This document shows, one piece after another, positions 17,356 to 26,228 of a stretch of 64,000 bases of DNA. Origin of the DNA: Amycolatopsis nivea (GTDB lineage: Bacteria > Actinomycetota > Actinomycetes > Mycobacteriales > Pseudonocardiaceae); assembly GCF_004522235.1 (NCBI RefSeq), contig NZ_SDLT01000023.1, positions 62,270 to 126,269 of the forward strand, written 5' to 3'. Position numbers and translations under genes: made by a program. The notes beneath the pieces are model-generated. The model saw only the letters and a list, made by a program, of their open reading frames with translations, did no database searches and was not told the origin of the DNA. Positions within the stretch are counted from its first letter, which is position 1. Every line of letters begins with the position of its first letter.

Positions 17356-18380
17356 CAGCCGACCGCCACCGCGTCGGGGGTCGCCTCGGCCGGATCGTCG
17401 GCGACGCGCAGTTCGGCCGGGACCTCGATGTCGTACATCGCCGCCGCGTTGAGCCCGAGGATCTTCTTCTTGACCTCGGTGGTGAGCGGCGGGTACTCGG
17501 TCATGTCCGCCGGGATCTGGAAGTCGACGAACTTCTCCACCAGCCACTTCGGCGTCCAGATCGCGTAGTCGCTGGAGAACTGGATCCGGTTCTCGTCCAG
17601 CCAGTACAGCAGTTCCCCGATGATCTGCGCGAAATACCGCGGCCGGGTGTGGATGAACGGCATCGCGACGGCGAGCCCGGCGTGCACGTTCGGCTCCTGC
17701 GTGGCGATCCAGCAGAAGTCCTCCAGCCGGGGGAGCCCGCAGTGCTCGATGACGAAGTTCAGCTCGGTGAAGTCGGTGGCGACCTTGTCCACGTCGGCGA
17801 CGTCGAACGCGTCGCGGTCCAGCGGCCGGATCGTCGGGCCCTTGTGGATGTGGATGTTCTTGACGCCCAGCTCCTGGGCCGCCTCCAGGTAGCGGTAGCT
17901 CCACTTGTCGTCGAGCTTCCAGCCGCGCGAATCGCCGAACCATTCGGCGGTGTAGAGCTTGGCGCCCTTGAGCCCGAACCGTTTCGCGTCCTCGCGCAGC
18001 TGCTTGAGCCCGTCCTCGCCGAACCGGGGGTCCCAGCAGTGGTTGTAGGTGAGCTTGTCCGGATGCCGCTGGGCCAGCGCGAACGCTTCCTCGGTCTGCC
18101 CGAAGCCGTTGGTGTAGAACGCGGGCAGCAGGGCCGGCTGGAAGATCGCGTGGTCGACGTAGCCGTCGGCGAACAGGTCCTTCATCAGCCGGTCGCCGCC
18201 CTGGTAGAGGTAGTCCTCGTAGGGCCAGACCTCGGACTCCGGGCTGAGGTTGCGGTGGTAGTCGTAGAAGCAGTCGATGAACTGCTTGCCGTGGATGTTG
18301 CGCTGGTTGCCCGGCCGGGCGTCCCAGAGCGCGACGTGCGCGTCCAGGATGTAGTAGCTCTCCCCGTCCTTGGTGTACAT
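17355..18380 (-). CDS. Amidohydrolase-2 family protein of the propane-monooxygenase-operon type
   Basis: A 341-residue metal-dependent TIM-barrel protein of the amidohydrolase-2 (ACMSD-like) family. Visible metal-site elements are DAHVALWDA near the N-terminus, FVIEHCGLPR, and the late aspartate of FSSDYAIW. The segment GKQFIDCFYDYHRNLSPESEVWP is characteristic of the family member found in propane monooxygenase operons. Its reaction is not known. ATG at 18380 follows GAGGAAACCG. It is the first gene of the minus-strand operon, behind a palindromic activator site. Confidence 0.85.
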   Translation of the reverse strand: MYTKDGESYYILDAHVALWDARPGNQRNIHGKQFIDCFYDYHRNLSPESEVWPYEDYLYQGGDRLMKDLFADGYVDHAIFQPALLPAFYTNGFGQTEEAFALAQRHPDKLTYNHCWDPRFGEDGLKQLREDAKRFGLKGAKLYTAEWFGDSRGWKLDDKWSYRYLEAAQELGVKNIHIHKGPTIRPLDRDAFDVADVDKVATDFTELNFVIEHCGLPRLEDFCWIATQEPNVHAGLAVAMPFIHTRPRYFAQIIGELLYWLDENRIQFSSDYAIWTPKWLVEKFVDFQIPADMTEYPPLTTEVKKKILGLNAAAMYDIEVPAELRVADDPAEATPDAVAVG

Positions 18381-18462
18381 CGGTTTCCTCTCCCGTCGTG
18401 ACCTCATCGGCACGTCCGGACTCGGACGGTAGGGATCCCGGCGCAGGTCAGGCAGGGCCGCG

Positions 18463-18481
18463 CTGTCTCAGTTTGAGACAG
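18463..18481. promoter_or_regulatory. Palindromic activator site 1, GTCTCA-N3-TGAGAC type
   Basis: CTGTCTCA-GTT-TGAGACAG is a perfect palindrome with 8-base arms. It lies 83 bases upstream of the amidohydrolase start (minus strand) and 78 bases upstream of the Fis-family activator start (plus strand). The core matches the sites at 20057 and 22297. Binding by the adjacent activator is inferred. Confidence 0.8.
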
Positions 18482-18559
18482 CGGCCGCACTGCGGAGCGC
18501 CCGCGCGCGGGTAGCCTCGATCCCGTCCGACGCAGTGGCGCGTCTCCTGGGAGGCCGAT

Positions 18560-20011
18560 ATGGCGCACAGCCCGCGCGAATCGGGGCCGCTCGCGCCGCG
18601 AGGTTCGACCGCACCGCGGTTGCGCGCCTCGTGGCAGCGCAGCGAGCGTTACGGGGTGCCCGGCGACGAGGTCACCCCGGTGTTCAGCGGTGCGGTGGAC
18701 ACTGAATCGTTGCTGTACGACTGCGGCAACGAAGTGCTCGAGGGGTTGCACGCGACGCTCGCGAACGAGCCGATCAGCCTCATGCTCACCGACGCCGAGG
18801 GCCTGGTGCTCAGCCGGATGTGCGGGGACATGGGGATCACGCGGTCGCTCGACCGGGTCCACCTGGCGCCGGGGTTCTATTTCGCGGAGAGCAATGCCGG
18901 CACGAATGGACTGGGGCTAGCGCTCGCCGACCGCGTGCCGTCCTTGGTGCGCGCAGGGGAGCATTACTGCACCAGCCTCCGCGGCTACACGTGCGCCGCG
19001 GTCCCGGTGCTGGAGCCGATCAGCGGTGCGCTGGCGGGCAGCGTGAACCTCACGACCTGGTCGGAGCAGTCCTCGGAGCTGCTGCTCGCGCTCGCGCAGA
19101 CCGCGGCGGGGCACACCAGCGCGCTGATGCTGGCGCGCGCGTCCGGGCGGCAGTCGCGTCCGGCGCCGCGCGGCGAGGTGTACCGGATGTATGCCGACCG
19201 GCTTGATCCGCCGCGGTTGTCGGCGACCTGGCAGCACGCGGTCTCCGAAGCCTCGGCTGCCATGCGCTGGGGACGGACGGTCCTCGTGACGGGCGAGCCG
19301 GGGGCGGGCAAGACCGCGCTGGCGGCGCTTGCGCGCCGGGAACTGCACTCGCGCGAACGGCTGCTCAACGCCCGCGCGCCCGCCCCGGAGGACGTGCAGA
19401 CGTGGCTCACGGTGTGGGAGCCCGAACTGGGCAAGGACGACACTTGCGTGATCGTGGCCGGCGTCGACGCGTTGCCGGCGTGGGCGGCGAGCGAACTGGC
19501 CGCCCGGTTCGCGGCGCTGCGCGAGCGGGGCAGTGCCGCGTCGTTCGTGCTCACCGCCGCCTCCGCTGAGGTCCCGGCCGCGCTCCTGCCGCTGGTGGAC
19601 ACCGTGGTCGAGGTGCCATCGCTGCGCTTCCGGCCGGACGATGTGCTGCCCTTGGCGCACCACTTCGCCCACCAGTCGCGGGGGCGGGCCGTCGCGTTCA
19701 CGCCCTCGGCGGCGCGCGCACTGTGCGCCTACGACTGGCCGGAGAACGTCAAACAACTCCGGCGGGTGGTCCAGGCCGCTGCCGCGCGCTCGGAGACGAT
19801 CGACAGCAGGCACCTGCCCGCGGAAATCTTCACGAACGCCGGGCACCGGCTCAACCGCCTGCAGGCACTCGAACGCGACGAAATCGTCCGCTGCCTCGCG
19901 CAGCAAGGGGCGACAGTGGTTGCCGCGGCTGAGGAACTCGGCATGGCCCGGGCCACGCTCTACCGCAAAATGGCCCAGTACGGGATCGACCAGCGCCAGT
20001 TTCGCTCGTGA
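18560..20011 (+). CDS. GAF-AAA-Fis type transcriptional activator (AcoR/MimR-like)
   Basis: A 483-residue regulator. A GAF-like sensor spans about residues 55-190 (SNAGTNGLGLALADRVPS, CAAVPV). An AAA domain has Walker A GEPGAGKT at 245-252 and an otherwise divergent core. The Fis-type helix-turn-helix is at about 450-478 (AAEELGMARATLYRKMAQYG). The GAFTGA loop used to contact sigma-54 is missing, as in actinobacterial MimR-type activators, which fits the absence of sigma-54 in these bacteria. It probably binds the three GTCTCA-N3-TGAGAC palindromes around it and activates alcohol/diol genes in response to a small alcohol, ketone or acetoin-like ligand. Confidence 0.88.
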   Translation: MAHSPRESGPLAPRGSTAPRLRASWQRSERYGVPGDEVTPVFSGAVDTESLLYDCGNEVLEGLHATLANEPISLMLTDAEGLVLSRMCGDMGITRSLDRVHLAPGFYFAESNAGTNGLGLALADRVPSLVRAGEHYCTSLRGYTCAAVPVLEPISGALAGSVNLTTWSEQSSELLLALAQTAAGHTSALMLARASGRQSRPAPRGEVYRMYADRLDPPRLSATWQHAVSEASAAMRWGRTVLVTGEPGAGKTALAALARRELHSRERLLNARAPAPEDVQTWLTVWEPELGKDDTCVIVAGVDALPAWAASELAARFAALRERGSAASFVLTAASAEVPAALLPLVDTVVEVPSLRFRPDDVLPLAHHFAHQSRGRAVAFTPSAARALCAYDWPENVKQLRRVVQAAAARSETIDSRHLPAEIFTNAGHRLNRLQALERDEIVRCLAQQGATVVAAAEELGMARATLYRKMAQYGIDQRQFRS

Positions 20012-20056
20012 CGCGGACAGCCGCGCCGTAGCGACGTTCAGTGGGACCGGCCGGGT

Positions 20057-20071
20057 GTCTCAAAGTGAGAC
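20057..20071. promoter_or_regulatory. Palindromic activator site 2
   Basis: GTCTCA-AAG-TGAGAC stands 95 bases before the start of the iron-type alcohol dehydrogenase gene and 46 bases after the activator stop. It is identical over 15 bases to the site at 22297. Confidence 0.8.
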
Positions 20072-20165
20072 GGCAGGTCGCGCCGCTCCGCTTGCCGCCT
20101 GCCTACGATCGGGCCACCGGCCGGTCGAAGGACATGGATTCGGCAAATCCGAAGGAGCATCAGCA

Positions 20166-21305
20166 ATGTCGCTGCGCACCGTGATCAGCCCGAGCAGGTA
20201 CGTCCAAGGAGCCGGCGCGATCCGGCGGCTCGGCGAATATCTCGCGCCGATCGGGGCGAGGCCGGTGGTCGTCGCCGACGATCTGGTGTGGGGAATGGTC
20301 GGCCACGACGTCGAGACGTCGTTGAAGAGCGCGGGCCTGCCGGTGCGGCGGGAGACGTTCCGCGGCCTCCCGAGCGCGGCGGAGGTCGATCGGATCGCTG
20401 GTGTCCTGCAAGAAACCGGTGCCGATGTGGCGGTCGCGGTGGGCGGCGGGAGCGCGATCGACACGGTGAAGGCCGCGGGCCACCTCGCCGGGATCCGCTG
20501 GGCGAACTGCCCGACGGTGGCCTCGACCGACGCCCCCTGCAGCGCGCTTTCGGTGATCTACACCGAAAACGGCGAATTCGAGGAGTACCGGTTCTTTCCG
20601 CGCAACCCCGACCTGGTGCTCGTCGACTCGCAGGTGGTGGCTAACGCGCCGGTCGAACTGCTCGCCGCCGGGGTCGGCGACGCACTGGCGACGTGGCTCG
20701 AAGCGCGCGCCACCGCCCAGTCGAACTCGACGACGATGGCGGGCGGGCTGCCCACGGTCACCGGCACCGCGCTAGCCAAACTCAGCTGGGAAGTGCTGTG
20801 GGACAACGCACTTCAGGCCGTCGACGCGGTACGCGATTCCCAAGTCACGCCGGCGGTGGAAAAAGTGATCGAAGCGAACACACTGCTGTCCGGCCTCGGC
20901 TTCGAATCCGGCGGACTCGCCGCGGCGCACGCCGTCCACAATGGACTGACGGCGGTCGCGGCCACCCACGGGCTCGCGCACGGCCAGAAGGTCAACATCG
21001 GATCGATCGCGCAACTCGTGCTGGAAGGCGCGCCGTCCGGCGAGGTCCGCGACTTCGTCGAGTTCACGACCCGGGTCGGACTGCCGACGACACTGACCGA
21101 AGTCGGCCTGCGCAGCGACGACCACGACAGCCTGCGCGCGGTCGCCGACGCCGCGACCGCCGAAGGCGAGACCATCCACGCTATGCCGTTCGAGGTGCAC
21201 AGCCGCGACGTCGCGAGCGCGCTGGCCTCGATCGAACGCTTCGCGACCAGGGTCCGCCGCGAGGCGAAACTCCCCGACCCGGTGCCGTATCTGGCGCACG
21301 CCTGA
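20166..21305 (+). CDS. gldA: Glycerol dehydrogenase-type iron/zinc alcohol dehydrogenase
   Basis: A 379-residue type III metal-dependent dehydrogenase of the GldA branch. It has VAVGGGSAIDTVK for NAD binding and metal ligands in GVGDALATW (Asp), AAAHAVHNGL (His) and THGLAHGQKV (His). Likely substrates are glycerol, 1,2-propanediol or 2,3-butanediol, oxidised to hydroxyketones. ATG at 20166 lies behind AAGGAG. Preceded by an activator palindrome and followed by an aquaglyceroporin. GldA is the best family match, but the substrate is inference. Confidence 0.88.
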   Translation: MSLRTVISPSRYVQGAGAIRRLGEYLAPIGARPVVVADDLVWGMVGHDVETSLKSAGLPVRRETFRGLPSAAEVDRIAGVLQETGADVAVAVGGGSAIDTVKAAGHLAGIRWANCPTVASTDAPCSALSVIYTENGEFEEYRFFPRNPDLVLVDSQVVANAPVELLAAGVGDALATWLEARATAQSNSTTMAGGLPTVTGTALAKLSWEVLWDNALQAVDAVRDSQVTPAVEKVIEANTLLSGLGFESGGLAAAHAVHNGLTAVAATHGLAHGQKVNIGSIAQLVLEGAPSGEVRDFVEFTTRVGLPTTLTEVGLRSDDHDSLRAVADAATAEGETIHAMPFEVHSRDVASALASIERFATRVRREAKLPDPVPYLAHA

Positions 21306-21423
21306 CGAAAACGCGACCGTCCGGGCAGCGGCGGAAACCCCTTGCCGCCGCCCGGGTATTCAACCCTGCCCGCCTGAAGCGGTTGCGGGACGGGCGAATG
21401 TCACTTCGGGTCAAGGAGGACCA

Positions 21424-22308
21424 GTGACCGACACACCACCTTTGCGCAGGCAGGGAGCCCTCGCACGGCTCCGCGGCGGCTACGGTGACCTGCTCGCCGA
21501 ATTCTTCGGCACGTTCGTGCTCATCGCGCTCGGCGACGGCTGTGTCGCCATGGCGGTGGCCGGACTGCCCGGCTCGGGCCGTACCGCCGGCCCCACCGTG
21601 ATCTTCCAGGGCACCGGCGACTGGATGCTGATCGTGTGGGGCTGGGCGTTCGCGGTCGCGTTCGCCGTCTTGCTCGCGGGCGGCGTCAGCGGCGCGCATC
21701 TCAATCCCGCGGTGACGTTCGCGATGGCGTTGCGGCGGCGGTTTCCGTGGCGGCGGGTTCCCGGCTATTGCGGCGCTCAGCTTTTCGGCGCGTTCGCCGG
21801 CGCTGCACTGGTTTTCGCGGTGTACCACCCGGCCATCCGCGCGTTCGAGGCGGCAGCCGGTGCCGACGGGAAGAACACGACGTTCACCATTTTCGCGACC
21901 GCGCCCGCGCGTTATTTCACCGATTGGCTCGGACCGCTGCTGGACCAAGTGGTCGGCACCGCCGTGCTCCTCGCGGTGGTGCTCGCGATCATCGACGGCC
22001 GGATCGCGGCGTCGACGCCGAAAATGGCTCCCTTGCTGATCGGCTTCACCGTCGCCGCGATCGGCCTCTCCTACGGCGCGAACGCGGGTTACGCGATCAA
22101 CCCGGCCCGCGATCTCGGCCCGCGGCTCTTCGCATTCCTTGCCGGATGGGGCGACGCCGCACTGCCCGGCCCCGGCGGCTATCTGTGGATTCCGATCGTC
22201 GGACCGCTGATCGGCGGCGCCGTCGGAGTGCTGCTGTACGACTTCTTCATCGGCGATGTCCTGCACGCGCGCGATTCGCTCCCACTCGGGAAAAGCGTCT
22301 CAAAGTGA
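21424..22308 (+). CDS. Aquaglyceroporin (MIP family)
   Basis: A 294-residue channel with six helices and two half-helices. The two NPA boxes are in GAHLNPAVTF and GYAINPARDLGPR; the aspartate after the second NPAR is the glycerol-facilitator signature. It would let glycerol or small diols enter for the adjacent dehydrogenase. GTG start at 21424 behind AAGGAGGACCA. The gap to the dehydrogenase is 118 bases, so the two may share a transcript. Confidence 0.92.
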   Translation: MTDTPPLRRQGALARLRGGYGDLLAEFFGTFVLIALGDGCVAMAVAGLPGSGRTAGPTVIFQGTGDWMLIVWGWAFAVAFAVLLAGGVSGAHLNPAVTFAMALRRRFPWRRVPGYCGAQLFGAFAGAALVFAVYHPAIRAFEAAAGADGKNTTFTIFATAPARYFTDWLGPLLDQVVGTAVLLAVVLAIIDGRIAASTPKMAPLLIGFTVAAIGLSYGANAGYAINPARDLGPRLFAFLAGWGDAALPGPGGYLWIPIVGPLIGGAVGVLLYDFFIGDVLHARDSLPLGKSVSK

Positions 22309-22311
22309 GAC
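22297..22311. promoter_or_regulatory. Palindromic activator site 3
   Basis: GTCTCA-AAG-TGAGAC overlaps the last codons of the aquaglyceroporin gene and stands 76 bases before the SDR start. It is the third copy of the palindrome in this locus. Confidence 0.8.
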
Positions 22312-22386
22312 AACCGACGCGTTGAACGGCCCCGAAACGCCGCCTACATTTCTGCCGGATCCCAGCGAAGACAAAGGAGTTGTCGC

Positions 22387-23163
22387 ATGAGCAAGAACAT
22401 TCTCGTCACCGGTGCCGCCCGGGGCATCGGCAGGGGAATCGCACTGCGCCTCGCGGCGGACGGGCACGACGTCGCGGTCAACGACATCCCGGCCAACGCG
22501 GGCGAACTGGAAGCGGTAGCCAAGGAAATCCGCGCAGCCGGCCGCCGCTCCGCGACAGTCACCGCGGACGTGTCCGACCCGGCCGCGGTGACCGCGATGG
22601 TCGGGGAAACCGTGCAGGCGCTGGGTTCCCTGGACGTGATGGTCGCGAACGCGGGCATCGCGCAGGTCCTGCCGCTGCTGGAACTGACGCCGGAGGACTG
22701 GGACCGGATGATGGCGGTCAACGCCCGCGGCATGTTCCTGTGCTACCAGGCCGCCGCGAAACAGATGATCGAACAGGGCGGGGGAGGCAAGATCATCGGC
22801 GCCGCCTCGATCGTCGCGCACCGGCCGTTCGCGTTGCTGGGCCACTATTCCGCGTCGAAGTGGGCCGTCCGCGGGCTGACCCAGGCCGCGGCGATGGAAT
22901 GGGCCAAGCACGGCATCACCGTCAACGCCTACTGCCCGGGCATCGTCGGCACCGCGATGTGGGACCTCATCGACGAGAAACTGGCCGAATCCGAAGGCCT
23001 GCGCAAGGGCCAGGCCATCGCGAAGTACTCCGACCTCATCCACCTGGGCCGGGTCTCCGTCCCGGAGGACGTGGCCAGCTACGTGTCCTACCTGGCGTCG
23101 CCCGATTCGGACTACATGACCGGCCAGTCCGTGATGATCGACGGCGGGATCCAGTTCTCCTGA
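22387..23163 (+). CDS. SDR-family oxidoreductase, acetoin/diacetyl reductase-like
   Basis: A 258-residue classical short-chain dehydrogenase. NAD site TGAARGIGRGIAL at 8-20, NAG motif in VANAGIA, catalytic Ser then YSASK with Tyr and Lys at about 155-159, and CPGIVGTAMWD. The overall sequence is closest to (S)-acetoin-forming diacetyl reductases/2,3-butanediol dehydrogenases, which suits the AcoR-like activator and the diol genes beside it. RBS AAAGGAG. Confidence 0.87.
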   Translation: MSKNILVTGAARGIGRGIALRLAADGHDVAVNDIPANAGELEAVAKEIRAAGRRSATVTADVSDPAAVTAMVGETVQALGSLDVMVANAGIAQVLPLLELTPEDWDRMMAVNARGMFLCYQAAAKQMIEQGGGGKIIGAASIVAHRPFALLGHYSASKWAVRGLTQAAAMEWAKHGITVNAYCPGIVGTAMWDLIDEKLAESEGLRKGQAIAKYSDLIHLGRVSVPEDVASYVSYLASPDSDYMTGQSVMIDGGIQFS

Positions 23164-23173
23164 ACCGCGCCCT

Positions 23174-23208
23174 AAGCTCCGGGCACCGGCCCACGGCGCC
23201 CGGAGCTT
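23174..23208. terminator. Hairpin between convergent genes
   Basis: AAGCTCCGGGC (23174-23184) pairs perfectly with GCCCGGAGCTT (23198-23208), just after the SDR stop and before the end of the convergent acyl-CoA synthetase gene. Confidence 0.8.
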
Positions 23209-23293
23209 GGGAGTGCTTGTGGCCAACGCCGCCATCATGCTCGTCGACCGCACCCCGCGCGAGTGTCCAAAAAGGAATCCCCGGTGACCTCCA

Positions 23294-24847
23294 TCAGCCA
23301 GCCTGGCTCGCAGCACGCCGTTCGCGCAGCACGAACTTCTGGATCTTCCCCGTCGACGTCTTGGGCAGCTCCCCGAACGTCACGGACTTCGGGGCTTTGA
23401 AACGGGCCAGCCGTTGCCGGACGTGGTCGATGATCTCCTGCTCGGTCGCGGCGAGCCCGTCGAGGAGCGTGACATAAGCCGCGGGCACCTCGCCCCACCG
23501 CGGGTCGGGTACCGCGATCACGGCTGCCTCGCGGACGGCGGGGTGGTCCATGATCGCCTGCTCCACCTCGATCGACGCGATGTTCTCCCCGCCGGAGATG
23601 ATGATGTCCTTCGCCCGGTCGCGCAGTTCCACGTAGCCGTCGGAGTGCACCACGCCGATGTCCCCGGTCCGGAACCAGCCGTCGGGCGCCGCCGCTGCGG
23701 TCGCGGCCGGATCGTCCAGGTAGCCGAGCATGACGTTGTTGCCGCGCAACACGATCTGCCCCGCGGTCTCGCCGTCGGCCGGGACGTCGTTCCCGTCCTC
23801 GTCGATCACCCGCGGGACGCACGAGATCATGTTCCCGACGCCCTGGCGCGCCATCAGCCGCACCCGGGTGCGCTCTTCGAGGGAGTCCCATTCCGGGCGC
23901 CGGTCGCAAATCATGGCGGGGCCGTAGGTTTCGGTCAGCCCGTACAGGTGCGTGAGGTCGAAGCCCAGGGACTCCATCCGCCGCAGGATGGCCGGCGACG
24001 GAGGCGCGCCGCCGGTCGCGATCCGGACGGTTCGCCCCGCAGGGAGGGCGGCCGCCTCCTCGGCGTACGCGATCATCGACAGCACGGTGGGAGCGCCGTT
24101 GAGGTGCGTCACGCCCTCCTCCCGGATCAGCCGCCACACCTGCGCGGGGTCGACTTTCGGCAGGCACACGTGCGTCGCGGCGGCCGCGGTCACCGCCCAC
24201 GGGAAGCACCATCCGTTGCAGTGGAACATGGGCAAGGTCCACAGGTGCACGGCCGACGGCGTCAATCCCGTGTGGCCGACCATCGCCATGGACTGCAGGT
24301 AGGCCCCGCGATGGTGGTACATCACGCCTTTGGGCCGGCCGGTCGTTCCCGAGGTGTAGTTGATCGACAGCAGCGCCAATTCGTCGGACGGCGTATGCCG
24401 CACCGGTTCGGCCGCGGCCAGGAGCGCCTCGTAATCCTCCCCGGCGCGGATCCGTCGGGGAGGGGAGTCGAGCCGCGCGAGGGCGTCGTCGGCGAGGGCG
24501 TCGAACGACGGATCGTGGATCAGCACCGAAGCCCCGGAATGCTGGAGAATGTAGGCGATTTCCCGCGCGGAGAGCCGGGTGTTGACCGCCACCAGCGGCA
24601 CTCCTGCCCACACCACGCCGAAGTGCGCTTCCAGCAGCACATGCGTGTTGGGCGCCAGCACCGCGACGGGTCGGGCCTCGCTCATTCCCGCCAGCGCACC
24701 GGCGAGGCGGGTGCACCGCTCGCGGAACTCGGTGTACGTCCAGCGCCGGTCCCCGTCGATCACCGCCGTCCGGTCGCCGTGCGCCGCGGCCGCACGATCG
24801 AGGAACGACGTCGGGGTCAGGGGTTCGAACGACAACGGCGGTGGCAT
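23294..24847 (-). CDS. Acyl-CoA synthetase (AMP-forming)
   Basis: A 517-residue ANL-superfamily enzyme that activates a carboxylic acid to its CoA thioester via an adenylate. P-loop SINYTSGTTGRPKGVMYHHRG (in parts at about 173-192), the LYGLTETYGP motif, GWFRTGDIG, and the C-terminal lysine in LPKTSTGKIQKF. It resembles medium-chain or aryl acid ligases. It is 27 bases downstream of the aminotransferase gene and co-transcribed with it; the acid could be a deamination product. Confidence 0.9.
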   Translation of the reverse strand: MPPPLSFEPLTPTSFLDRAAAAHGDRTAVIDGDRRWTYTEFRERCTRLAGALAGMSEARPVAVLAPNTHVLLEAHFGVVWAGVPLVAVNTRLSAREIAYILQHSGASVLIHDPSFDALADDALARLDSPPRRIRAGEDYEALLAAAEPVRHTPSDELALLSINYTSGTTGRPKGVMYHHRGAYLQSMAMVGHTGLTPSAVHLWTLPMFHCNGWCFPWAVTAAAATHVCLPKVDPAQVWRLIREEGVTHLNGAPTVLSMIAYAEEAAALPAGRTVRIATGGAPPSPAILRRMESLGFDLTHLYGLTETYGPAMICDRRPEWDSLEERTRVRLMARQGVGNMISCVPRVIDEDGNDVPADGETAGQIVLRGNNVMLGYLDDPAATAAAAPDGWFRTGDIGVVHSDGYVELRDRAKDIIISGGENIASIEVEQAIMDHPAVREAAVIAVPDPRWGEVPAAYVTLLDGLAATEQEIIDHVRQRLARFKAPKSVTFGELPKTSTGKIQKFVLRERRAASQAG

Positions 24848-24874
24848 CCGCGGTCCTTTCTGAAGATGGGCGGG

Positions 24875-26131
24875 CTACAGCTGGCGGAGCACTTTGTCGA
24901 GTGCGTCGGCGGTGGCGTCGATGTCGGCGGGGGTGTGGGCGGTGGAGAGGAAGACTTTTCCCGAGGGCATGAAGAGGAAGCCGTGGTGCAGCATGCCGTC
25001 GAGGATGTGGCTCCAGGGGCCACCGGTTCCGTGCAGGCCGGTGGCGCCGCCGTCGGGGACGTATTGCAGGAGCGAGCCGACCCGGTTGAGGCTGCCCCGG
25101 CCCGGTGCGGAGGCGAGCACGGCGCCGACGGTGTTCTGGAACTCCTCGGAGACGCGTTCCAGCGCGAGGTAGACCTCGGGGTCGGCGAGCACGCGCATGG
25201 TCGCCTCGACGGCGGCCAACGCGACGGGGTTGGCGTTGAACGTCCCGGCATGAACCACGCCGGACGTCACCTGATCGATCAGGTCGGCGCGGCCGACGAC
25301 GGCGCTCTGGGTGAATCCTCCGGCGATGGCTTTGCCGAACACGGACAGGTCCGGGTGCACGCCGTATTTCTCGGCGGCACCGCCGCGGGCGATGCGGAAT
25401 CCGGCGATCACTTCGTCGAAGACGAGGACGACGTCGTGCCGGTCGCACAGGGCGCGCAGCGCGGGCAGGAACTCCGCCGACGGGGCTTCGACGCCGCCGT
25501 TGCTCATGATCGGGTCGACGAGCACCGCCGCGATGTCGCGTTCCACTGCTTCGGCGAGCAGGCGTTCGGCCATGGCGATGTCGTTGAAGCGGGCGATGAC
25601 GAGGTCGTCGAGGACGCTGGGCGTCTGGCCTTTGGACGCCGGTGCGGGGGCCCGGTCGGTGTCGGTGTCGGCGAGTCCGGCGTAGACGCTGTCGTGCCAG
25701 CCGTGGTAGCTGCGGGCGAATTTCACCACCCGCCGCCGACCCGTCGCCGCCCTCGCCAGGCGCAGGGCGATTTGGACGGCTTCGGTGCCGGTGTTGCTCC
25801 AGAGCAGTCGTTGCCCGTGCGGGACCGCGTCCAGGACGGCTTCCGCGGCCAGGTATTCCAGGGCGTGGCCGGTGCCGACGACCTGCATCCGGGTCGCGGC
25901 CGCGCAGGCTGCTTCGACGATGCGGGGGTCGCTGTGGCCGACCAGCATCGGTCCCCACGCCATGACGTAGTCGACGTAACGGTCGCCGTCGAGGTCCCAC
26001 ACGTGCGCACCGCGTGCTTCGCGGACATAGAGCGGATGCGGCCGCATCGCGAGGCGCAACCCCGACGCCACCCCGCCGCCGATGCTGCGCCGGGCCCGTT
26101 CAAAAGCCAGACGCGAACTTTCCAGTGCCAT
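24875..26131 (-). CDS. Class III PLP aminotransferase (glutamate-1-semialdehyde aminomutase-like)
   Basis: A 418-residue PLP enzyme. The Schiff-base lysine is in LSVFGKAIAGGF (about residue 250), the phosphate site in SNTGTEAVQIALRLAR, and the aspartate in VLVFDEVIAGFR. It groups with GSA-aminomutase-like catabolic aminotransferases, not HemL itself. The start at 26131 is chosen because GGAGG precedes it and the protein opens MALESSRLAFERARR; the longer frame reads through the hyuB terminator. The downstream acyl-CoA synthetase suggests catabolism of an amino acid or amine. Confidence 0.85.
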   Translation of the reverse strand: MALESSRLAFERARRSIGGGVASGLRLAMRPHPLYVREARGAHVWDLDGDRYVDYVMAWGPMLVGHSDPRIVEAACAAATRMQVVGTGHALEYLAAEAVLDAVPHGQRLLWSNTGTEAVQIALRLARAATGRRRVVKFARSYHGWHDSVYAGLADTDTDRAPAPASKGQTPSVLDDLVIARFNDIAMAERLLAEAVERDIAAVLVDPIMSNGGVEAPSAEFLPALRALCDRHDVVLVFDEVIAGFRIARGGAAEKYGVHPDLSVFGKAIAGGFTQSAVVGRADLIDQVTSGVVHAGTFNANPVALAAVEATMRVLADPEVYLALERVSEEFQNTVGAVLASAPGRGSLNRVGSLLQYVPDGGATGLHGTGGPWSHILDGMLHHGFLFMPSGKVFLSTAHTPADIDATADALDKVLRQL

Positions 26132-26188
26132 CAGGAAATCCCTCCTCGAGAGACCGAAGCAATCGCCGAGGTCGGCGTTGAAATGGAT

Positions 26189-26224
26189 GGCGCCGTGGCC
26201 ACAATTGCCGTTGGCCACGGCGCC
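26189..26224. terminator. Strong terminator after hyuB, 13-bp stem
   Basis: GGCGCCGTGGCCA (26189-26201) and its exact complement (26212-26224) enclose a ten-base loop, five bases past the hyuB stop. It separates the hyuAB transcript from the aminotransferase/synthetase pair. Confidence 0.9.
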
Positions 26225-26228
26225 TCGC

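Noticed and set aside
16624..17943. Longer version of the DUF59 gene beginning inside the amidohydrolase gene
   Set aside because: The upstream part is a shadow of the amidohydrolase; the TGATG overlap fixes the start at 17355.
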